From assembly GCA_020846025.1 (NCBI GenBank), contig JADLER010000108.1, positions 1 through 42,492 of the forward strand: a stretch of 42,492 bases of DNA, read 5' to 3'. The first letter of the stretch is position 1. The number at the start of each line of letters is the position of its first letter. This DNA is from Bacteroidia bacterium. GTDB lineage: Bacteria > Bacteroidota > Bacteroidia > B-17B0 > Aurantibacillaceae. The notes beneath the pieces are model-generated. The model saw only the letters and a list, made by a program, of their open reading frames with translations. It was not told where the DNA came from and searched no databases. Below, piece by piece: positions 8,894-18,347 of this stretch. A program made the translations under genes and the position numbers.

Positions 8894-10093
8894 ATGTCTG
8901 ATTTAAAATATAATTTACGTGGCGTGTCAGCATCTAAAGAGGATGTTCATAATGCTATTTCTAATATCGACAAAGGATTGTTTCCGCAAGCATTTTGTAA
9001 AATTGTTCCTGATTTTTTAACTGGTAGCAATGAGCATTGCGTGGTTATGCATGCTGATGGTGCAGGAACAAAATCCTCGTTAGCTTATGCGTATTGGAAG
9101 GTAACTGGCGATTTATCAGTGTGGAAAGGTATTGCACAAGATGCGGTAATTATGAATATTGACGATTTAATTTGTGTTGGTGCTACTGATCATATTTTAT
9201 TATCTTCTACAATTGGACGTAATAAAGGATTAATACCTGGAGAAGTTATTTCATCAATTATAAATGGTACCGAAGAAGTGCTTAATAATTTAAGAATTAA
9301 CGGTATTGATATTCAATCTACTGGTGGCGAAACAGCTGATGTGGGCGATTTAGTTAGAACAGTAATTGTTGATAGCACGGTGGTATGTAGAATGAAAAAG
9401 TCTGATGTGATTTCAAACCATCATATTCAAGCGGGAGATGTGATCGTTGGTTTAGCATCTTATGGTAAAGCGACTTATGAAACCGAATATAATGGTGGAA
9501 TGGGAAGTAATGGTCTTACAAGCGCTAGACACGATGTGTTTAATAAATCAGTAGCCGAAAAATTTCCTGAAACTTATGATACATCTCTTCCAAAAGAAGT
9601 TACATATTGTGGCCAATTAAATTTAACTGATAAAGTGGAGATAAACTATAAGGATATTAATGGCGAAATTAAAACAGAATTAATCTCGGCAGGTAAATTA
9701 GTATTATCGCCCACTAGAACTTATGCGCCTGTGGTGAAAAAGTTGTTGCAATCATTAAGTGGAAAGATACATGGCATTGTGCATTGTAGTGGTGGTGCAC
9801 AAACAAAAGTGTTACACTTTATAGATAATTTACATATTATTAAAAATAATCTTTTGCCTGTGCCACCTCTATTTAAGTTAATACAAGAACAAAGTAAAAC
9901 TGATTACAAAGAAATGTACAAAGTTTTTAATATGGGACATCGTCTAGAAGTATATTTACCACAACAATATGCTGAAGAGGTAATTAAAACAGCACAAACT
10001 TTTAATATTGATGCTCAAATTATTGGGCGAGTAGAAGCATTTAATGGTAAAAAGGTAACCATTGAATCTGAGTTTGGTAAATTTGAATACTAA
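8894..10093 (+). CDS. purM: Phosphoribosylformylglycinamidine cyclo-ligase (AIR synthase)
   Basis: A 399-residue PurM of the Bacteroidota type, which closes the imidazole ring in the fifth step of purine synthesis using ATP. Recognisable parts are the N-terminal HADGAGTKSSLAY, the DLICVGATDHILLSS and STGGETADVGDLVRT substrate/ATP motifs, and the C-terminal half with GIVHCSGGAQTKVL and FNMGHRLEVY. It is longer than the roughly 345-residue proteobacterial enzyme, as is usual for this phylum's version. It is a single gene with its own promoter box and a hairpin terminator just after the stop, far from other purine genes. Confidence 0.93.
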   Translation: MSDLKYNLRGVSASKEDVHNAISNIDKGLFPQAFCKIVPDFLTGSNEHCVVMHADGAGTKSSLAYAYWKVTGDLSVWKGIAQDAVIMNIDDLICVGATDHILLSSTIGRNKGLIPGEVISSIINGTEEVLNNLRINGIDIQSTGGETADVGDLVRTVIVDSTVVCRMKKSDVISNHHIQAGDVIVGLASYGKATYETEYNGGMGSNGLTSARHDVFNKSVAEKFPETYDTSLPKEVTYCGQLNLTDKVEINYKDINGEIKTELISAGKLVLSPTRTYAPVVKKLLQSLSGKIHGIVHCSGGAQTKVLHFIDNLHIIKNNLLPVPPLFKLIQEQSKTDYKEMYKVFNMGHRLEVYLPQQYAEEVIKTAQTFNIDAQIIGRVEAFNGKKVTIESEFGKFEY

Positions 10094-10096
10094 ATA

Positions 10097-10128
10097 AAAT
10101 AGGCTACCTTTTTAAAGATAGCCTATTT
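10097..10128. terminator. Bidirectional hairpin terminator between convergent genes
   Basis: A perfect 10-bp stem, AAATAGGCTA (10097-10106) with TAGCCTATTT (10119-10128), lies between the convergent stops of purM and the adhesin gene. The stem ends in a T-run when read from either strand, so it can stop transcription from both sides. Confidence 0.85.
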
Positions 10129-10149
10129 CTTGTTTGCAAGTTATTAATC

Positions 10150-13100
10150 TTAATTCTGGAAAACATTTACACTTCCTTTCAAGTCGTATTCTTTACTATC
10201 TAAACCTGTTGCTTTGATGATGTAGAAGTAGGTTCCGTCGGTTACTATGTTTCCTGATTTATTCTTTCCATCCCATTTAATATTTCCATTTGCAGTTCCA
10301 TCAAACATAAGTAATCCCCAGCGGTCATAGATCATTAAATGTATTTCACCCATATTTACGGCATTAAACGTAAATACATCATTTACGCCATCTCCATTAG
10401 GTGTAAATACATTTGGAACTTCAAATTTAGAAGTGGCATCTACGGTAATGATTCTTACAGCTGTATCCATACAAGTTCCATTTTGAGCAGTTAAGATTAC
10501 AGGGAATTCGCCACCACTATTAAAAGTATGAGTTAAATTAATGGAATTATCTGCTAAGATTGTTCCATCACCAAAATTCCAAGAGTAATTTGTTCCTGCT
10601 GGGTTAGTACTAGTATTTGTAAAACTAACAGGTAAAGGCATTTCACCAGAATATGGATCAGCATTAAATGAGGCATTAATAGATTCTTGACTTAGTGATT
10701 GTATTGCAGTTGCAGTACAACCATTTGTAGTGTTTAGTGCCGTAACAGTATATACACCTGAACTCGTAGCAGTTATTACACTTCCAGTAGTTGAACTTGG
10801 TGTCCATGAGTAGGTATAAGGACCTCCACTAGTGCTACTTGCAGTTAATGATACAGAACCGGAAGCACAAGTAATTAAAGTTGAACTTGGTGTTATTGTT
10901 ACATTACTTATTGTATTTGTGCCAATAGTAAATACGGAGTAATTAATACAACCACTTGCACTTTGAACAACGGCAGTGTATGTTCCTGAACTGGTTATAG
11001 AATATGGATTAATGGTAATTGTTGAGGTGCCATCTAATAAGAAAATATTAGAACCAGTAGCAGTTGAAGTGATTGTGCTTTGTACTGTTGGTGTGTTACA
11101 TGTAATAGAGTTAGATGTGGTTGTAACATTAATATTAGGTACTGATGCACTGGTTGTATAATTTGTAGTACAGCCATTAATAATATTTGTAGCTACTAAA
11201 GTGTATATCCCAGTCGCAGTTGAGCTGGCTGGATTACCAATATTAGTTGTTGGTGAAGTTGGTGCTACCCAATTAAGTGTAGTATTAGCACTTGTAGCAG
11301 TACCATTTACTGTAATTGTATTGATGTTACAACTTATAGTGTATGTTGATGTAGGTTTCACCGTATCAATAGTTAGGGTATATGTGTTTGTTATAAAGCA
11401 GTTACTAATAGTATTTGTGGCAACCGTAGTGTAAACCCCTGCAGCACTTGTGGTAATTGTAGTAGGTGTAATCACTCCCATTGGACCAGACCAAGAAGTA
11501 CTTGTATTAGTGTTTGTAGGAGCAAATGTAAGTGTTACAGTTGGCGTATTACAATCAATATGTGTTCCAGTAGCTGTAACTGTATATAAAGGAGCTCCAG
11601 CAAATGTATTAATTGTTAATGTTTGAGTTGATTTACAGCCTAATGCATCGGTAACTTCAACAGTATATGAACTACCTGGAGGTAAATTACCGTTTGAGTC
11701 GTTTGAAGGTGCGGTTACGGTATTAGGTGTCCAATTATAAGTGTATGGTCCAGTTCCACCGTTAGGAGTTATAGTTGCTGAACCAAATGGTATAGTACAA
11801 GTAGGTTGAACAACACTAGCGGTAAGTGTAGGGTTTACAATAGAGCTAGTAATATTTATGTTACCAGTAGTTGAACATGTACTTACTGTATTTATTGTGG
11901 TATATGTATAAACACCAGGTGTGTTTACTACGACTGTTGTATTGGTAATAGGCGTGCCAAATGGATCGAGCCATGTGCCAGTTGTATTAGACCCCATAAC
12001 AAAAGTAATGTTTGTAGTAGGAGATAAACACGTTAAAGTATAACTAGGAGTTACATTTAATGAAAATTGTGGTGCTGGTGGATATGGATCTACAGAGAAG
12101 GTAGTAGTTCCTGAACACCCATTGGCATCAGTGGCGGTTACAGTATAGGCGGTACTTACTGGTAAATTTGAATTAACAGATGCGGATGGAGCGGCTGGTG
12201 TCCAAGAATATGTATAAGTTCCTGAACCACCTGTTGCATTAATTGTTGCAGAACCTACAGGTAATGCACATACTGGCTGTGTTACTGTTGAGGTTACTGT
12301 TGGATTAGGAGCCACAGTAAATGTAGTATATAGTACAGGATTAAATGAACAAGCGGAACCTGGAACACCCAATGTTACAGAGAATGTACCTGTAGAGTTG
12401 GTATTGACACACTGTCCTGTTTGACCTGTTACCCCTGGCCCCGTCCAGTTATATGAGAAACCTGGCGGCGCACATATTGTATTAGAGGTAGAAGCACCAC
12501 ATATTGAAGCATTGGTTTGACCTACGGGTATATCTGTCCCATTAAGATTTAATGTCATTGGCTTACAACTTGCATCAATATAAGCATAACCTCTATGACC
12601 CGCTTGAGAGATAATGCAGCCTCCAACAGTAAATTCCAATTTTACACATTGTCCAATATATGATGTTAAATCAAATGCCGCAGTTGTCCATGGTTTAAAT
12701 GCCCAAGTAGCATTAGAGGTTGTATTAAAAGAAGGGTCTCCACTTGAACAACCAGTACCAATAGCGGTTACAGAATATTGACCACAAGTAATTGGGTTAT
12801 TGTTACAGTCTCTAAAAGACACATTAAAGAATGGCTGTTCTGAACATGAGTGAGGTGATGTTTTTTCTAAGGCTACAGCATATCTATAGATGAATACAGA
12901 GTTAGCAGGTGTTACTGTAAATATTTGAGTTGCCCTAAATGAATAACCACCACCAGTTGTAGTGCTGCTTCCTAAACGACAAATAAAGTTACCCACACCT
13001 GCTGGATTAAGAGGTAATAAAGCTCCGATATTTGGATCGTTACCTGTAGCTGAGATGACGCTTACCATTGAAGTTGCGGAACTAGTCCACGGTAACATGG

Positions 13101-13518
13101 TTTGAGAGTTGTTATTAGGTGATTGTTCAGATGTCCAACCTGCTAGTGTTCCAGTTTCAAAATCAGGATTAGTACATGGGCCTTGAACAGTTGGAGGAGG
13201 AACAGCAGCTTTAAAACCATATTTATAATCGATGTAGCTTCTTTTTAAAACAGCTACTATACGTTTTTGTTGCCATTCCTGATCAGTGCTCATTTTAGCT
13301 TGTTGCCACGCAGCTGTTTCATTAAAACCCTGTAAAGAATCTTTATCAAAATCTAATGGTAAGGAAAAGATATCTGCATTTTTATGATGTAAATGAGCAT
13401 CATCGTGTAAACGACTATGCTGTGCGTGAAGTAAACTTGTGCCTACGAAAAGTAAGCTCGCTAATAATGTTGTGATTTTTTTGTTCAAGTTTCGCATGTT
13501 ATTCGAAATGTTTTTCAT
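10150..13518 (-). CDS. Large secreted adhesin-like protein with SprB-type repeats, PKD domain and type B T9SS sorting domain
   Basis: A 1122-residue protein exported through Sec (signal peptide ending near HAQ, residue 33) and then the type IX system. After a His-rich start, a beta-rich Cys-containing adhesin-type domain lies at about 112-320. Two clear SprB-like repeats (about 407-477 and 564-636; GSATI, GPYTYNWTP, YTVEVTDALGC) sit among related Thr/Ser-rich Ig-like modules. A PKD domain with YSWNFGDGT occupies about 947-1030, and the last 91 residues (from FEVPNVFTPNGDGVNDVF) are the gliding-motility type CHU_C domain. Family knowledge: such proteins are surface adhesins. A second in-frame Met at residue 8 (position 13497) gives a more usual signal peptide and may be the true start. 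No partner PorP-like protein is next to it. Confidence 0.92.
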   Translation of the reverse strand: MKNISNNMRNLNKKITTLLASLLFVGTSLLHAQHSRLHDDAHLHHKNADIFSLPLDFDKDSLQGFNETAAWQQAKMSTDQEWQQKRIVAVLKRSYIDYKYGFKAAVPPPTVQGPCTNPDFETGTLAGWTSEQSPNNNSQTMLPWTSSATSMVSVISATGNDPNIGALLPLNPAGVGNFICRLGSSTTTGGGYSFRATQIFTVTPANSVFIYRYAVALEKTSPHSCSEQPFFNVSFRDCNNNPITCGQYSVTAIGTGCSSGDPSFNTTSNATWAFKPWTTAAFDLTSYIGQCVKLEFTVGGCIISQAGHRGYAYIDASCKPMTLNLNGTDIPVGQTNASICGASTSNTICAPPGFSYNWTGPGVTGQTGQCVNTNSTGTFSVTLGVPGSACSFNPVLYTTFTVAPNPTVTSTVTQPVCALPVGSATINATGGSGTYTYSWTPAAPSASVNSNLPVSTAYTVTATDANGCSGTTTFSVDPYPPAPQFSLNVTPSYTLTCLSPTTNITFVMGSNTTGTWLDPFGTPITNTTVVVNTPGVYTYTTINTVSTCSTTGNINITSSIVNPTLTASVVQPTCTIPFGSATITPNGGTGPYTYNWTPNTVTAPSNDSNGNLPPGSSYTVEVTDALGCKSTQTLTINTFAGAPLYTVTATGTHIDCNTPTVTLTFAPTNTNTSTSWSGPMGVITPTTITTSAAGVYTTVATNTISNCFITNTYTLTIDTVKPTSTYTISCNINTITVNGTATSANTTLNWVAPTSPTTNIGNPASSTATGIYTLVATNIINGCTTNYTTSASVPNINVTTTSNSITCNTPTVQSTITSTATGSNIFLLDGTSTITINPYSITSSGTYTAVVQSASGCINYSVFTIGTNTISNVTITPSSTLITCASGSVSLTASSTSGGPYTYSWTPSSTTGSVITATSSGVYTVTALNTTNGCTATAIQSLSQESINASFNADPYSGEMPLPVSFTNTSTNPAGTNYSWNFGDGTILADNSINLTHTFNSGGEFPVILTAQNGTCMDTAVRIITVDATSKFEVPNVFTPNGDGVNDVFTFNAVNMGEIHLMIYDRWGLLMFDGTANGNIKWDGKNKSGNIVTDGTYFYIIKATGLDSKEYDLKGSVNVFQN

Positions 13519-13645
13519 TTGTTAAAGGAATAAATATATTAAAAATTTTAGAATAATCGTATTCCTATCTGATATATCTCCAGATACAAAGAACTAAATA
13601 CCTCTAAAATTTTTAGTTTCTCAGTATTTGGGCGAGATTCTAAGA

Positions 13646-14665
13646 CTAAATATCAAAGACTTTAATACCCTCTGTGCAATTTCGGCAAATATCAATATCT
13701 TTTCTAGATTTTAACAGTTTTGCTCTAAATGTTTGGTATTTATTTGAAAACCAAAGTTCAAAAAAGTTCTGATGTTTTAAATCACCTAATTGATGTTTTG
13801 CATCCTTATCAAAACAACAAGGCACCACCAAGCCATCCCATGTAATTACACAACTACTCCACATTCGCCAACATTGATTTAATAATTTGTTTTTAATGGA
13901 ATATGTCCCATCTGCATTTTTATGATAGCGGCTATATTTAATATTTTCAGGTATTAATGGATTACCATTTTCATACTGGTAAACTTGGGCAGATTTAAAA
14001 ACTAGTTCATCAACACCCAATTCTGCAGTTAATTGTTTAATGTCATTTATTTGATGTTCGTTGGGTTTAACTACAAGAAACTGAAAAACGACATGTGGAG
14101 TTTTGCTTTTTAATTTTTTTTTTGCTAGTATAATATTCTTGGTGCCTTCTATTACTTTATTTAATTGCCCCCCAATTCTGTACTGCTGATATGTTTCTTG
14201 AGTTGTTCCATCAATAGAGATAATAATTCTATCTAATTTACTTTTAACCGTTTTTTCTGCCATTTCGGTATTAAGATAGTGAGCATTAGTAGAAGTAGAA
14301 GTGTAAATGCCTTTTTCAGAAGCATATTGCACCATCTCTAAAAAATTTGGATTTAAGTAGGGTTCACCTTGAAAATAAAACGTTAAGTAAATAATGTGAT
14401 TGTAAATTTCATCAATTGTTTGTTTAAAAAAACTTGGCTCTAACATGCCGATAGGTCTTGTGAATTGGCGTAAGCCACTTGGGCACTCAGGGCAACGTAA
14501 ATTACAACTTGTGGTAGGTTCAATAGCAATACTGATAGGTAAGCCAATTACCCATGATTTTTTTCGATACTGAGAAATATGATAACTTATCCAAACCTTA
14601 AAAATGTTGGTAATTTTCTTTAAGGTAATTTTTTTAAAAATTTGTATGTTGCTTTGAAAAGACAC
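13646..14665 (-). CDS. Radical SAM protein with SPASM domain
   Basis: A 339-residue radical SAM enzyme. The iron-sulfur motif CNLRCPEC supplies C54, C58 and C61, and Cys residues at about 265, 272, 283, 284, 327 and 330 form a SPASM region for further clusters. The middle has the expected barrel motifs (FYFQGEPYLNP, IISIDGTTQETYQQYRIGG). SPASM enzymes modify peptides or sugars, but no precursor peptide gene is visible nearby and the substrate cannot be named. The start must be GTG or another non-ATG codon, because no Met occurs before the cluster motif. A perfect -7 box ends 5 bases before this GTG, which fits a leaderless transcript. It is divergent from kynureninase. Confidence 0.85.
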   Translation of the reverse strand: MSFQSNIQIFKKITLKKITNIFKVWISYHISQYRKKSWVIGLPISIAIEPTTSCNLRCPECPSGLRQFTRPIGMLEPSFFKQTIDEIYNHIIYLTFYFQGEPYLNPNFLEMVQYASEKGIYTSTSTNAHYLNTEMAEKTVKSKLDRIIISIDGTTQETYQQYRIGGQLNKVIEGTKNIILAKKKLKSKTPHVVFQFLVVKPNEHQINDIKQLTAELGVDELVFKSAQVYQYENGNPLIPENIKYSRYHKNADGTYSIKNKLLNQCWRMWSSCVITWDGLVVPCCFDKDAKHQLGDLKHQNFFELWFSNKYQTFRAKLLKSRKDIDICRNCTEGIKVFDI

Positions 14666-14670
14666 TACTT

Positions 14671-14678
14671 CAAAGATA
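14671..14678 (-). promoter_or_regulatory. -7 box upstream of the radical SAM gene (TATCTTTG)
   Basis: The minus strand reads TATCTTTG, an exact TAnnTTTG match, with 5 bases between it and the GTG start. By the spacing at the SRP RNA, transcription would begin at or beside the start codon. Confidence 0.45.
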
Positions 14679-14745
14679 CAGATATTTTATAAAGTAGTTT
14701 GACGAGATAATTTATTAAATTTAAAACCTGAAAATTATAGAAGGT

Positions 14746-16011
14746 ATGACAGACTATATCAACTCATTAGAGTTTGCTAAACAATTAGATCAAAAAGATA
14801 TTTTAAATTCTTATCGAGATAAGTTTTATTTTCCGCAACATAATGGTCAAGATGTTGTTTATTTTACTGGTAATTCTTTGGGTCTGCAACCAAAGGCTAC
14901 TAAAAGTTATTTACAACAGGAGTTAGATGATTGGGCAAAGTTTGGTGTGGAAGGCCATTTCCTTGCTAAGAATCCATGGATGAGTTATCATGAGATTTTA
15001 ACTAATAAAACTGCCAAAATTGTTGGTGCTTTACCTAGTGAAGTAGTTATGATGAACCAATTAACTGTGAACTTGCATTTATTAATGGTTTCGTTTTATA
15101 GACCAACAAAACAAAGATATAAAATATTGTGTGAGGCTAAGGCTTTTCCTAGTGATCAATATGCACTTCAATCTCAAATTAAATTTCATGGTTTTGAAAT
15201 AGACGACGCATTAATTGAAATAGCACCACGAGATGGAGAATACGAGATTAGACATGATGATATTTATAAAGCGATTGATGAACATAAAGATAGTTTAGCT
15301 TTAATAATGATAGGTGGAGTAAATTATTTTAGCGGCCAGGTGTTTGATATGAAAGCTATTGTAGAGGCTGGACACAAAGCAGGAGCCATTGTAGGATTTG
15401 ATTTAGCTCATGGAGCGGGGAATTTAAAACTTCAGTTACATGACTGGAATGTGGATTTTGCGGCTTGGTGTTCTTATAAATACCTTAATGCAGGCCCTGG
15501 TAGTGTGGCTGGTGCATTTGTTCATGAGCGTCACCATCAGAATACGAATTTGCCATTATTTGCGGGGTGGTGGGGACATGATAAAGCTTCAAGATTTAAA
15601 ATGGATAAAACATTTGTTCCGATTCAAAGTGTTGAACGCTGGCAATTAAGCAACGCACCTATTTTTTCTATGGCAGCCTACAAAGCATCACTAGATATCT
15701 TTGACGAAGTTGGAATGGATAAGTTAATTGCAAAAAGTAAAGAACTTACTTCATACCTTGAGTTTATTGTAGAGGAAATAAATAAACAAAAAAATAATTG
15801 TTTAGAAATTATTACACCTAAACAAAATAGAGGATGTCAATTGAGTATTGTGGCACATGGACAAGGAAGAGCTTTGTACGATAAACTAATTGAAAATGGT
15901 GTGATACCAGACTGGCGTGAACCAAATGTTATTCGTTGTGCTCCAGTACCAATGTATAATTCTTTTATAGATATTTACAGATTTGGAGAGATACTAATGA
16001 GGTTATTATAA
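14746..16011 (+). CDS. kynU: Kynureninase
   Basis: A 421-residue PLP enzyme of fold type I that splits kynurenine to anthranilate and alanine, or 3-hydroxykynurenine to 3-hydroxyanthranilate. The N-terminal YFTGNSLGLQPK, the FDLAHGAGN segment with the cofactor-binding aspartate (D219) and WCSYKYLNAGPG with the Schiff-base lysine (K245) are clear. Length is normal. No other tryptophan-to-NAD genes are in the window, so the direction of use (tryptophan breakdown or NAD synthesis) is open. A GAAGG sequence about 5 bases upstream of the ATG is one of the few Shine-Dalgarno-like sites here. tatC follows 44 bases later. Confidence 0.95.
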   Translation: MTDYINSLEFAKQLDQKDILNSYRDKFYFPQHNGQDVVYFTGNSLGLQPKATKSYLQQELDDWAKFGVEGHFLAKNPWMSYHEILTNKTAKIVGALPSEVVMMNQLTVNLHLLMVSFYRPTKQRYKILCEAKAFPSDQYALQSQIKFHGFEIDDALIEIAPRDGEYEIRHDDIYKAIDEHKDSLALIMIGGVNYFSGQVFDMKAIVEAGHKAGAIVGFDLAHGAGNLKLQLHDWNVDFAAWCSYKYLNAGPGSVAGAFVHERHHQNTNLPLFAGWWGHDKASRFKMDKTFVPIQSVERWQLSNAPIFSMAAYKASLDIFDEVGMDKLIAKSKELTSYLEFIVEEINKQKNNCLEIITPKQNRGCQLSIVAHGQGRALYDKLIENGVIPDWREPNVIRCAPVPMYNSFIDIYRFGEILMRLL

Positions 16012-16037
16012 AGATTACACAGCTCAATTTTATTCCT

Positions 16038-16045
16038 TAACTTTG
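16038..16045 (+). promoter_or_regulatory. -7 box upstream of tatC (TAACTTTG)
   Basis: TAACTTTG matches TAnnTTTG exactly in the short gap after kynureninase, ending 10 bases before the first possible tatC ATG (16056) and 43 bases before the second (16089). It suggests that tatC has its own promoter. Confidence 0.45.
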
Positions 16046-16055
16046 GCGACTCATT

Positions 16056-16886
16056 ATGCAAAACGCACAAGATAATCCATCAGCTCAAATGAGTTTCATG
16101 CAACACCTTGAAGCTTTGAGATGGCATTTGGTACGAAGTGCTGTTGCTATATTCTCATTCGCTATAATTTTATTTTTTTATAATAATTTTTTATTTGATA
16201 CTGTCATATTTGGCCCTTTAAAACAAGATTTTATATCCTATCGTGCTTTATGTGCGTTTGGTTACAAAATAGGAGTTGGTGATGTTATGTGTATGACAGT
16301 TAAAACGCCCCATCTTCAAACCTTATCAGCCTCTGAACAATTTTTCACTCACATGTGGATTGCCTTATTGTCTGGAATGATTTGTGCCTTCCCTTATGTG
16401 TTATATGAGTTATGGAAATTTATTAAACCAGCACTTAAAGATTCCGAATCTCGTCCTGCTAAGTGGTTTGTTCTTACTGCTTCTATTTTGTTCTTAATAG
16501 GAATTTTTTTCGGTTATTTCTTATTATTTCCTATGTCATACAATTTTTTAATAAACTACCAATTATCGGATAGTGGTATAGTTCAAACTAATAATACCTT
16601 AGATGATTATATCTCTTTAATATCCATTATGACATTAGTATCGGGGATTATTTTTGAACTTCCAATTTTAGTTTATTTCTTAACTCGATTAGGGATACTA
16701 ACTCCAACTTTTATGCGTAATTATCGTAAATATGCGGTAGTAATTATTCTTATTTTGGCAGCTGTTATTACACCTTCTCCAGATGTTACTTCACAAATGG
16801 TGGTAGCTGTTCCAATGTATTTGTTATACGAAGTAAGTATTTTTGTAAGTGCTTATGTTGTTAAAAAGAACAAACAACCTGACTAA
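16056..16886 (+). CDS. tatC: Sec-independent protein translocase TatC
   Basis: A 276-residue polytopic membrane protein with six predicted helices, the core of the twin-arginine translocase that recognises RR signal peptides and exports folded proteins. The N-terminal MSFMQHLEALRWHLVRS matches the conserved MSFxxHLEELR start, and the FPYVLYELWKFIKPAL, LFPMSYNFL and ITPSPDVTSQ segments are typical. The conserved start motif begins at residue 12, so an ATG at 16089 is an alternative start; the nearby -7 box allows either. No tatA is adjacent. A likely substrate, the RR-signal superoxide dismutase, is encoded at 21590-22336. The stop abuts the convergent phosphate permease gene. Confidence 0.94.
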   Translation: MQNAQDNPSAQMSFMQHLEALRWHLVRSAVAIFSFAIILFFYNNFLFDTVIFGPLKQDFISYRALCAFGYKIGVGDVMCMTVKTPHLQTLSASEQFFTHMWIALLSGMICAFPYVLYELWKFIKPALKDSESRPAKWFVLTASILFLIGIFFGYFLLFPMSYNFLINYQLSDSGIVQTNNTLDDYISLISIMTLVSGIIFELPILVYFLTRLGILTPTFMRNYRKYAVVIILILAAVITPSPDVTSQMVVAVPMYLLYEVSIFVSAYVVKKNKQPD

Positions 16887-18281
16887 TTAGAATATTGCTC
16901 TAAAGAGTAAAAACAAACTACCAGATAAAATAATAGTTACGGGTAAGGTAAGTAACCAAGCTAACAAAATATTTAAGATAGTTTTTCTTTGTAAGTTTTT
17001 TAACCCTTTCTTTGCAACCATACTTCCCATTATACCAGAGCTTAACATGTGAGTCGTACTTACAGGAACCTTATAAGCAGTGGCAACGCCTATTCCTATT
17101 GCAGCTACAATTTCTGCCGATGCACCTTGTGCGTAACTCATGTGTTGTTTCCCTATTTTTTCACCTATTGTTTTTACAATTCGCTTCCAACCTATCATTG
17201 TGCCTAAACCTAAACAAATTGCAATCATTATAATTACCCAGTTAGGAGCAAATTCAACTAGTTTTTTTGCAGACTTAATTTCTTTTTTTAAGATAATCTC
17301 ACTGTTTTTGGATAATGCAACATTGTTACTTGCAATTAATTTCTCGGCACTTTTTGTTATTTTGATAACATCTTTTCTAAGTTCAAATCGGTGTTCTAGG
17401 GGAATCTTATCAGCGTGAGTCTGCCCTTCGGTATGTTGAATAAAATGCTCTCTGTGTTTCTTAAGGCCATGCAAATTTGTCAACTCTTCCTTTCCAAATT
17501 GACTAGTATCTGTATTTGCTAAGGTTTTTTCAATCACAGATAAATTAGCAGAGACGCTATGTAGATTCACTTCATTGTCTAAAGAATAATAAGCTGGCAT
17601 TATGGCTATTAAAATCATCATCACTAAACCTACTCCTTTCTGCCCATCATTTTGTCCATGAAAAAAACTTACCATACCACAAGTTCCCCATAGTAACATT
17701 CTTATCCAAATCGGAGGCTTTTTGCCAGGAACGGGTTCTTTGTAAAATAAATTATTTTTTACAAGCCTTTTAAAAATAAACATAACTACAATAGCCAAAG
17801 CAAAACCTCCAAAAGGAGAGATTAAGAGTGCCCAACCAGTTTCTTTAGCTTTAGTCCAGTTTACTGCACTACCACCAATGTTTTCGGGTAAGAAATAGAA
17901 TGCTAATCCAATGCCTAATATCGAACCAATTAAGGTATGAGAACTAGAGGCTGGTAAACCAAAATACCATGTACCAACATTCCAAATAATAGCAGATAAT
18001 AAGAGCGCCAATATCATGGCTATACCATGATAAACGTTACTATCTACTAACACTTCCATAGGTAATAAATTAACGATGCCCATGGCTACACCTATACCGC
18101 CTGTCATCACGCCAATAAAATTAAGAATCCCACTATAAACAACAGCTGTTGTTGGCTTCATTGAATTAGTATATATCACAGTTGCTACAGCATTGGCTGT
18201 GTCGTGAAAGCCATTTACAAATTCAAAAGTACAAGCTAATAGAATGCAAATAATTAATAAGATGATAAGTGTTGTTGTCAT
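16887..18281 (-). CDS. pit: Inorganic phosphate transporter, PiT family
   Basis: A 464-residue permease of the PiT family (low-affinity cation-coupled phosphate uptake). Both halves of the duplicated signature are visible: FVNGFHDTANAVATVIYTNS near residue 22 and GASAEIVAAIGIGVATAYKV with PVSTTHMLSSG near the C-terminus. A polar central loop of about 110 residues separates the helix bundles. It lies 66 bases downstream of the phosphate-type porin gene on the same strand, and the gap also has its own perfect -7 box, so it may be read from two promoters. The DUF47/PhoU-like partner often next to PiT genes is absent here. Confidence 0.93.
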   Translation of the reverse strand: MTTTLIILLIICILLACTFEFVNGFHDTANAVATVIYTNSMKPTTAVVYSGILNFIGVMTGGIGVAMGIVNLLPMEVLVDSNVYHGIAMILALLLSAIIWNVGTWYFGLPASSSHTLIGSILGIGLAFYFLPENIGGSAVNWTKAKETGWALLISPFGGFALAIVVMFIFKRLVKNNLFYKEPVPGKKPPIWIRMLLWGTCGMVSFFHGQNDGQKGVGLVMMILIAIMPAYYSLDNEVNLHSVSANLSVIEKTLANTDTSQFGKEELTNLHGLKKHREHFIQHTEGQTHADKIPLEHRFELRKDVIKITKSAEKLIASNNVALSKNSEIILKKEIKSAKKLVEFAPNWVIIMIAICLGLGTMIGWKRIVKTIGEKIGKQHMSYAQGASAEIVAAIGIGVATAYKVPVSTTHMLSSGIMGSMVAKKGLKNLQRKTILNILLAWLLTLPVTIILSGSLFLLFRAIF

Positions 18282-18292
18282 AGTTTTTTTTA

Positions 18293-18300
18293 CAAATGTA
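18293..18300 (-). promoter_or_regulatory. -7 box upstream of the phosphate permease gene (TACATTTG)
   Basis: The minus strand reads TACATTTG, an exact TAnnTTTG match, 11 bases before the ATG in the porin-permease gap. No clear -33 box is seen. Confidence 0.45.
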
Positions 18301-18347
18301 TTTTATAGTTGATTAGTTAATGTTATGTAAGTGTTAATGAATTGTTT

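Noticed and set aside
10976-11434. Plus-strand open frames of 61 and 77 codons opposite the adhesin gene
   Set aside because: They are Val/Ile-rich antisense readings of Thr/Asn-rich repeats, with no start signal or family resemblance.
13573-13640. Small AT-rich inverted repeats between the adhesin and radical SAM genes
   Set aside because: Stems of 6 bp with large loops and no T-run in the needed direction; not distinguishable from chance.
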